Positions 59,160 through 64,000 of a stretch of 64,000 bases of DNA are shown here, piece after piece. The DNA comes from Pseudomonas viridiflava (lineage in GTDB: Bacteria > Pseudomonadota > Gammaproteobacteria > Pseudomonadales > Pseudomonadaceae): contig NZ_UUOC01000025.1 in assembly GCF_900590755.1 (NCBI RefSeq), forward strand, positions 62,001 to 126,000, written 5' to 3'. A program made the translations under genes and the position numbers. The notes below the pieces were generated by a model. It did no database searches, was not told the origin of the DNA, and saw only the letters and a list, made by a program, of their open reading frames with translations. Positions within the stretch are counted from its first letter, which is position 1. Each line of letters begins with the position of its first letter.

Positions 59160-60635
59160 TTACCTTGAGTTAGTCAGCGAAGCAGTTGATGGAGTGGTTT
59201 CGTCCGGGCCTTTGCCCTCGAAACCGCCGCCCAGGGCCTGCATCAACTGGATCGACAAATCGATTCGTTCGGCGTTGAGATCAGCCAGTTGGCGTTGTGA
59301 CTGGAGCAATTGTTGCTCGATGGTCAGCACGTCCAGGTAGTTGCCGATTCCCGAGCCGTAGCGCTGGGTCACGGTATTGAATGATTGCTGGATCACATCG
59401 GTGGCGCGCTGGCGGGCCTGAATCTGCCCGTCTATAGAGCGCAACTGGCCGATATTGTCGCTGACATCACCCAGCGCCCGTACCAGACTCTTGTTGTATT
59501 GCGCCACGGCCAGGTCGTAATCGGCATCCCGGGCGTCCAGATCGGCGCGCAGGCGGCCGCCGTCGAACAACGGCAGGGAAATGGTCGGGGCAATATTGAA
59601 GAAGCGGCTGGCCGAACCGAACATCGCGTCCCCCAACAAGGACTCGGCACCGGCAGCGGCGCTGAGGTTCAGGTTCGGGTAGAAGTTGGTCTTGCCAGCG
59701 ACGATATTCTTGCTCGCAGCCTCCACTCGCCAGCGTGCCGCGACGATGTCCGGACGACGGCCCAGCAATTCGGCCGGCAACGAAGACGGCAAGGCAACTA
59801 CCGCAGGTTTGAGCACGTTGGGCCGGGCGATTTCCTGACCACGATCCGGGCCTTTGCCGAGCAGTACCGCCAGCGCGATTTTCGCGCTGCGCAGGCGTTT
59901 GTCAGCATCGATCAAGGCCTCTTGAGAATTGGCCTCAAGGCTTTCGGTCTGCTGGTATTGATACTGGCTGTCGATTCCCGACTGCAAACGACGGTTACCC
60001 AGATCGAGCAATTGGCTGGTGCGTTTGAGGTCTTCGGTCGCCAGATCATGGACGATGTAAGCCTGACCGACGTCGCTGTAAGCCCGGGCCACATCTGCTG
60101 CCAGAGTCAGGCGCGCCGCCTGTTCGTCGACTTCAGCAGCGCGAGCCTGGCCCAACGCGGCTTCCCAGGCTGCCCGCTGGCCGCCCCACAGGTCGAAGTT
60201 GTAATTGAAATTCACCGCCATGCTGCGCAGGGTGCTGTACCGACCGCCCGCACCTTGCGGGTCCTGGTCCCGGGCCAATCGAGACCGGCTGACGCTGGCA
60301 TCGGCGTCCACGGTAGGCATCCGCGCCGCATCGGCAGCATAGGCCGAGGCCATGGCCTGGTGGGTACGCGCATTGGCCACCTGCATGTCCGGGCTGTCGC
60401 GCAGGGCTTCGTTGATCAAACCATTGAGCTGCGGATCACCGAGGTTTGTCCACCAGTCGCGCTGCGGCCAGGCCGCCGGGGACAGGCTGATGCCTTGCAG
60501 GCTTTGTTTGCTGTGCAGGTTTTTCGCCTCAAGGCTCGTGGCCTCGGTCGTCAAACCGCTGTAGTTGGCGCAGCCAGCAAGGCTCAGGGCGAGCAAGAGC
60601 AGGCTATAGCGCACCGGCAGAATCGGGGGATTCAT
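59160..60635 (-). CDS. NodT-family outer membrane efflux lipoprotein
   Basis: The product is 491 residues. The lipobox LAGC lies at residues 19-22, so it is a lipoprotein. Two TolC-like repeats follow with LLGRRPDIVAARWRVEAA in between, the NodT hallmark. It forms the outer channel of the EmrAB pump. Its start overlaps the marR stop (ATGA). Confidence 0.94.
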   Translation of the reverse strand: MNPPILPVRYSLLLLALSLAGCANYSGLTTEATSLEAKNLHSKQSLQGISLSPAAWPQRDWWTNLGDPQLNGLINEALRDSPDMQVANARTHQAMASAYAADAARMPTVDADASVSRSRLARDQDPQGAGGRYSTLRSMAVNFNYNFDLWGGQRAAWEAALGQARAAEVDEQAARLTLAADVARAYSDVGQAYIVHDLATEDLKRTSQLLDLGNRRLQSGIDSQYQYQQTESLEANSQEALIDADKRLRSAKIALAVLLGKGPDRGQEIARPNVLKPAVVALPSSLPAELLGRRPDIVAARWRVEAASKNIVAGKTNFYPNLNLSAAAGAESLLGDAMFGSASRFFNIAPTISLPLFDGGRLRADLDARDADYDLAVAQYNKSLVRALGDVSDNIGQLRSIDGQIQARQRATDVIQQSFNTVTQRYGSGIGNYLDVLTIEQQLLQSQRQLADLNAERIDLSIQLMQALGGGFEGKGPDETTPSTASLTNSR

Positions 60636-61120
60636 TTGGCACCTGTGTTTTTGAAACTCAAACGGGTGATGGCGATGTGGTCATTTGCTTCGACCAGCAC
60701 TTTGCTGAGAATTCGCTCCAGGCTGGCGACCTCCTCGGCGTCGAGCACCCCGAGCAATTCATTCATTGCATCAGCGCCGATCTGCGGCAGTTGATCGGTG
60801 ATGGCCTTGCCCTCGGCGGTCAACACCAACTGCACCTGGCGGCGATCAGTGGCGGAGCGCACGCGTTCAATCAGCTGTTTCTGCTCCAGGCGATCAAGCA
60901 TGCGCGTCATAGAACCGCTGTCCAGAGACAGGTGCCGACACAATTCAGCAGGGGTATCGACGGCAAACTGGGAAGCGATGATCAGCACCTTGTACTGCGC
61001 GAACGTCACTCCATAAGGCACTAATTGCTTGTCCAGCAGGCGATCTTTCAGCGAATTGGTGCGACCGATGAGCATGCCCATGATCGTCGACTGTTGATTC
61101 TCGGGAGTGAAATGTTTCAT
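60632..61120 (-). CDS. MarR-type repressor of the efflux operon
   Basis: The product is 162 residues. The winged helix is seen in VDTPAELCRHLSLDSGSMTRMLDRLEQKQLIERVRSATDRRQVQLVLTAEG. It heads the operon with the outer membrane factor, emrA and emrB, and is likely an autorepressor released by a drug or phenolic ligand. GGTGAG lies before the ATG. Two palindromes upstream are its likely operators. Confidence 0.93.
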   Translation of the reverse strand: MKHFTPENQQSTIMGMLIGRTNSLKDRLLDKQLVPYGVTFAQYKVLIIASQFAVDTPAELCRHLSLDSGSMTRMLDRLEQKQLIERVRSATDRRQVQLVLTAEGKAITDQLPQIGADAMNELLGVLDAEEVASLERILSKVLVEANDHIAITRLSFKNTGAK

Positions 61121-61136
61121 GAGCTCACCAAATTAG

Positions 61137-61177
61137 CTGCCTAGGCAGAGAATGTGGCGATATTACTGCTTAGGCAG
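61137..61177. promoter_or_regulatory. Two palindromic operators in front of marR
   Basis: CTGCCTAGGCAG (61137-61148) is a perfect palindrome and CTGCTTAGGCAG (61166-61177) differs by one base. Their centres are 29 bases apart, and they lie 17-57 bases upstream of the marR ATG, on or near its promoter. Confidence 0.7.
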
Positions 61178-61260
61178 CAAATGGCAAAGCTTTTATTAGC
61201 TTGCTTGGTGTTCGGACGAGCGATGGTGGGTCTATGCGCGGTCGCGCTGCAGGCGCAAAA

Positions 61261-61354
61261 CTGTGGGACCGGCTTTAGCCGGGAAAGGGCCGAAACATTC
61301 TCTGCACATGTATCGCCTGAAATGCCATCTTCCCGGCTAAAGCCGGTCCCACAG
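61261..61354. repeat. REP doublet (type E)
   Basis: GTGGGACCGGCTTTAGCCGG faces its inverse across a 40-base spacer, between marR and the end of miaE. A single unit with the same core (ACCGGCTTTAGCCGGGA) lies at 31877-31893, after acnB. Confidence 0.85.
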
Positions 61355-61398
61355 GAGATTTGCATTGCAGATCACAGGCCCTTGTCAGGCCTGTGGAT

Positions 61399-62010
61399 TC
61401 AGACAAAAACCGGCGTACCGCTGTGAAAACGAAACTCTGGGTCGGGGCTTTCGATCAGCTCGCGCTCGGCCAACAGGATCTCTTCGATCTTGGCGTCTAC
61501 ATCCGCTTTGTCGCCGTAGGTATGCGCCAGCTTCAGGTAATCCTGAAAGTGCCTTGCTTCGGATTTCAGCAGGCTGGCGTAGAACTTGGCCAACTCTTCG
61601 TCCAGGTGCGGCACCAGGGCGGCGAAGCGCTCGCAGGAACGGGCTTCGACGACGGCGCCGACGATCAGCGCATCGGTCAGGCGATACGGATTGTGGTTGC
61701 GCACCAGCTTGCGCAACGCACCGGCATAGCGCGCCGAGCTGACGTTGGCCATGGGGATTTGACGCTTGCGGATGATGCTCAGCACTTGCTCGAAATGACG
61801 CAATTCTTCCCGGGCCAGACGCGACATCTTGCTCAGCAGATCGAACTTGTCGTTGTACTGAAACATGAACTGGAACGCCGCCCCGGCGGCCTTCTTCTCG
61901 TTGTTCGCATGGTCGATCAGCAGGATGTCCAGGTTTTGCAAAGCGCACTGGACCCATTTGTCGGGAGTGCGGCACAGCAGGAAGGCTTCGATTTCGGGGA
62001 TCGGGTACAT
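61399..62010 (-). CDS. miaE: tRNA 2-methylthio-N6-isopentenyladenosine hydroxylase MiaE
   Basis: The product is 203 residues. MiaE adds a hydroxyl to ms2i6A at position 37 of tRNAs and uses a di-iron site in a four-helix bundle; the ligands lie in DHANNEKKAAG, REELRHFEQVL, EARSCERFAAL and SEARHFQDY. The ATG at 62010 fits the family start MYPIPEIEAFL; the much longer open frame upstream is antisense to the next gene. Confidence 0.94.
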   Translation of the reverse strand: MYPIPEIEAFLLCRTPDKWVQCALQNLDILLIDHANNEKKAAGAAFQFMFQYNDKFDLLSKMSRLAREELRHFEQVLSIIRKRQIPMANVSSARYAGALRKLVRNHNPYRLTDALIVGAVVEARSCERFAALVPHLDEELAKFYASLLKSEARHFQDYLKLAHTYGDKADVDAKIEEILLAERELIESPDPEFRFHSGTPVFV

Positions 62011-62166
62011 AGGCTCACAAATAGCCGGATGGGCAAGGCCGCGCATTATACGAGGGCGACCGGTTGGCGGCGACACAAATGCGCTGATCTGCATCAACGT
62101 CAGGTTCGGCGCGGTGCAACTATAGTTGTCTGGTGCATCAGGGATCACGCCTTCAGGAGACACGTC

Positions 62167-63027
62167 ATGCAAGCGATTCGCAGCATTCTGGTGGTTATCG
62201 AAGCGGACCACGCCGACAGCCTCGCGCTTAAACGGGCGCGGCTGATTGCCGGTGTTACGGGCGCCCATCTGCACCTGCTGATCTGTGACAAGGACAAGCA
62301 CCCGCACACCGCGGTACTGGTCGAACTCAAGCGCCGCCTGCATGACGAAGGTTTCTCGGCCACCACCGAGCAGGCCTGGTACGACAATCTGCACAACACC
62401 ATCATCAAGGTGCAGCAGGCCGAGGGCTGTGGACTGGTGATCAAGCAACACTTCCCGGACAACCCGATCAAGAAAGCGCTGCTGACGCCTGAAGACTGGA
62501 AGCTGCTGCGCTTGTGCCCAAGCCCGGTCTTGATGGTCAAGACCGACAGGCCTTGGACCAGCGGCGTGGTGCTCGCGGCGGTGGATGTGGGTAATTCGGA
62601 TGGTGCCCACAAGGCGCTGCATTACAGCATCGTCGACCACGGCTACGACATCGCGGCCGTGGCTAAAGCCAGCCTGCATGTGATCGCCGCCCATCCCTCG
62701 CCGATGCTATCGGCAGCCAACCCGACGTTCCAGCTCAAGGAAAGCATCGAGACGCGTTATCGGGAGCAGTGCCAGGCGTTTCAGAGCGAATTTGATATCA
62801 CGGACGAGCGCCTGCACATCGCCGAAGGTCCAGCCGACGTGCTGATCCCTTTCACCGCCCGACAATTAGGCGCGGCTGTGACCATCATCGGCACCGTCGC
62901 CCGAACCGGCATCCCGGCAGCGCTGATCGGCAATACGGCGGAAGTGGTGCTCGATTCGCTGGAGAGCGATGTGCTGGTGCTCAAGACCGACGAGATCATT
63001 GAGCATTTGGAGGGGTTGTTGGTTTAG
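62167..63027 (+). CDS. Tandem universal stress protein (UspE-like)
   Basis: The product is 286 residues with two Usp domains. The first begins IRSILVVIEADHADSLALKRARL; the second starts near residue 140 (TSGVVLAAVDVGNSDGAH) and ends with GTVARTGIPAALIGNTAEVVL, like the ATP-binding loop of this family. It should help survival in stationary phase or low oxygen. A GGAGACACGTC precedes the ATG. It is divergent from miaE. Confidence 0.9.
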   Translation: MQAIRSILVVIEADHADSLALKRARLIAGVTGAHLHLLICDKDKHPHTAVLVELKRRLHDEGFSATTEQAWYDNLHNTIIKVQQAEGCGLVIKQHFPDNPIKKALLTPEDWKLLRLCPSPVLMVKTDRPWTSGVVLAAVDVGNSDGAHKALHYSIVDHGYDIAAVAKASLHVIAAHPSPMLSAANPTFQLKESIETRYREQCQAFQSEFDITDERLHIAEGPADVLIPFTARQLGAAVTIIGTVARTGIPAALIGNTAEVVLDSLESDVLVLKTDEIIEHLEGLLV

Positions 63028-63041
63028 CCTGCCGGATACAC

Positions 63042-63132
63042 CTGTAGGAGTGAGCTTGCTCGCGATAGCGGTCTTTCAGTCACAGCGTATTCGACTAACA
63101 GACCGCTATCGCGAGCAAGCTCACTCCTACAG
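63042..63132. repeat. REP doublet (type A)
   Basis: Two full inverted copies of GGAGTGAGCTTGCTCGCGAT lie between convergent genes. The spacer also carries GCGGTCT and its inverse, so the palindrome is longer than the units. Confidence 0.88.
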
Positions 63133-63143
63133 GGCGGGGGAAT

Positions 63144-64000
63144 TTACGCCTTACGCTTCCCATCCAGCCGACGCAGATGGCAGGTCACTTCTTCGCGGTC
63201 GTGGTACAGCTGCTTGCAGCCGATTTCGACCCGAATGCCTCGGGCTTCGAAGCCTTCTTCGATGCGTTGCAACAAACGGCTGACTTCGGCATAGCGCTGT
63301 TTCATCGGCAGCTTGAGGTTGACCACCGCTTCGCGACACAGGCCTTCACCCAGCCAGGTTTCCAGCAAGGCGGCATTACGCGCGGGTTTCTCAACGATGT
63401 CACAGACCATCCAGTCCACCGGCTGACGCGGCTTGTAGGTGAAACCGTCGGCCATCAGGTGTTGCACCAGCCCGGTATCCATCAGGCTTTCGGCCATGGG
63501 GCCGTTGTCGATGGCGGTGACCAGCATGCCGCGGCGCACCAATTGATACGTCCAGCCACCCGGCGCTGCGCCAAGGTCGACGCCGGTCATGTCGCCGGAC
63601 AAACGCTCGTCCCACTGATCACGAGGGATGAAGTGGTGCCAGGCCTCTTCCAGCTTGAGGGTCGAACGACTCGGCGCTTCACGTGGGAACTTCAAGCGCG
63701 GAATGCCCATGGGCCACATGGCGCAATTGTCCGCTTCGGCCAGGCCGAGAAACACTTCGCGACCACTTTTGAAAGTCAGCAACAGACGCGGCCTGCGCGG
63801 GTCGTCCACCAGCTTTCCGGCCTCGGTCAAGGCTTTGCGCAATGGGGCTTCGAACTTGCGGCAGAAGTTAGAGAGTTCCTTGCCGTCGTTGGTGTCCACC
63901 ACTTCCAGCCACAAACTGCCACAGGTCGCGAAGTTGGCCATGTGGGAAAGGATCACGCTGATGCGATCGGTTTCCGGCAAATCCAGAAACACGCCTCGCG
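63144..64000 (-). CDS. rlmM: 23S rRNA 2'-O-methyltransferase RlmM, 5' end outside window
   Basis: About 285 C-terminal residues are seen, of about 355 in the family, and the gene continues past the right edge. The SAM site reads MTGVDLGAAPGGWTYQLVRRGM and the catalytic region includes DWMVCDIVEKPAR. RlmM methylates the ribose of C2498 in 23S rRNA. It converges with the stress protein gene, with a REP doublet between. Confidence 0.94.
   Translation of the reverse strand, partial: RGVFLDLPETDRISVILSHMANFATCGSLWLEVVDTNDGKELSNFCRKFEAPLRKALTEAGKLVDDPRRPRLLLTFKSGREVFLGLAEADNCAMWPMGIPRLKFPREAPSRSTLKLEEAWHHFIPRDQWDERLSGDMTGVDLGAAPGGWTYQLVRRGMLVTAIDNGPMAESLMDTGLVQHLMADGFTYKPRQPVDWMVCDIVEKPARNAALLETWLGEGLCREAVVNLKLPMKQRYAEVSRLLQRIEEGFEARGIRVEIGCKQLYHDREEVTCHLRRLDGKRKA

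Noticed and set aside
57910..60794. Two long plus-strand frames over emrA and the NodT-like gene
   Set aside because: They are antisense to well-supported efflux genes and have no domain.
61360..62166. Plus-strand extension in front of the stress protein
   Set aside because: It overlaps miaE on the other strand; the ATG at 62167 has a ribosome site and starts the Usp fold.
62011..62694. Minus-strand extension in front of miaE
   Set aside because: It is antisense to the stress protein, and the family start of MiaE is at 62010.

Overview
The window reads as a chromosomal segment of a fluorescent-type Pseudomonas. Supporting signs are the classic tig-clpP-clpX-lon-hupB-ppiD block behind an Arg-His-Leu tRNA cluster, the gene families acnB, pdxB, tusA, cysS, glnS, ppiB and lpxH, an AcoR-like sigma-54 activator, high G+C wobble positions, and more than a dozen Pseudomonas-type REP palindromes between genes. 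No phage genes, transposases, rRNA genes or CRISPR arrays were seen. The species cannot be fixed from the sequence alone.

Layout. Positions 1-6822 hold a minus-strand operon of four poorly characterised genes: a cytosolic beta-rich protein, a secreted and membrane-anchored vWA-like protein with a damaged metal site, a small membrane protein, and a giant protein of the tubulin/FtsZ superfamily that runs off the left edge. This is the best candidate for an undescribed system. Positions 7117-20888 carry scattered metabolic and transport genes: a GST and an aminotransferase with a divergent MarR regulator, BenE, an HBM-type chemoreceptor, an LD-carboxypeptidase, an MscS channel fused to a cyclic-nucleotide-binding domain, a zinc-independent MDR reductase, PyrF, an ethanolamine permease and a periplasmic binding protein. 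Positions 21279-28764 hold an orphan biotin carboxylase fused to its carrier domain, a DEDDh exonuclease, PpnP, an MsbA-like ABC exporter, PdxB, TusA and a DUF1289 protein.

Positions 29160-41260 hold acnB behind a strongly folded leader, then (minus strand) the protein-quality-control block: chaperone trigger factor, the ClpXP protease, Lon with a heat-shock type promoter, HU-beta and PpiD, preceded by three tRNA genes. After folD, positions 42478-50626 carry a six-gene ABC importer of the glycerol (GlpSTPQUV) type with a divergent sigma-54 activator. Six TGAACA repeats and a -24/-12 element lie between them. Positions 50880-55436 hold cysS-glnS (minus) and ppiB-lpxH (plus).

Between lpxH and the emrB end lies an inverted duplication of about 810 bp with a REP palindrome at its centre. 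Positions 56338-61120 form a MarR-NodT-EmrA-EmrB tripartite drug efflux operon, with two twelve-base palindromes in front of marR that look like its operators. The window closes with miaE, a tandem universal stress protein and the 3' part of rlmM, which is cut by the right edge.
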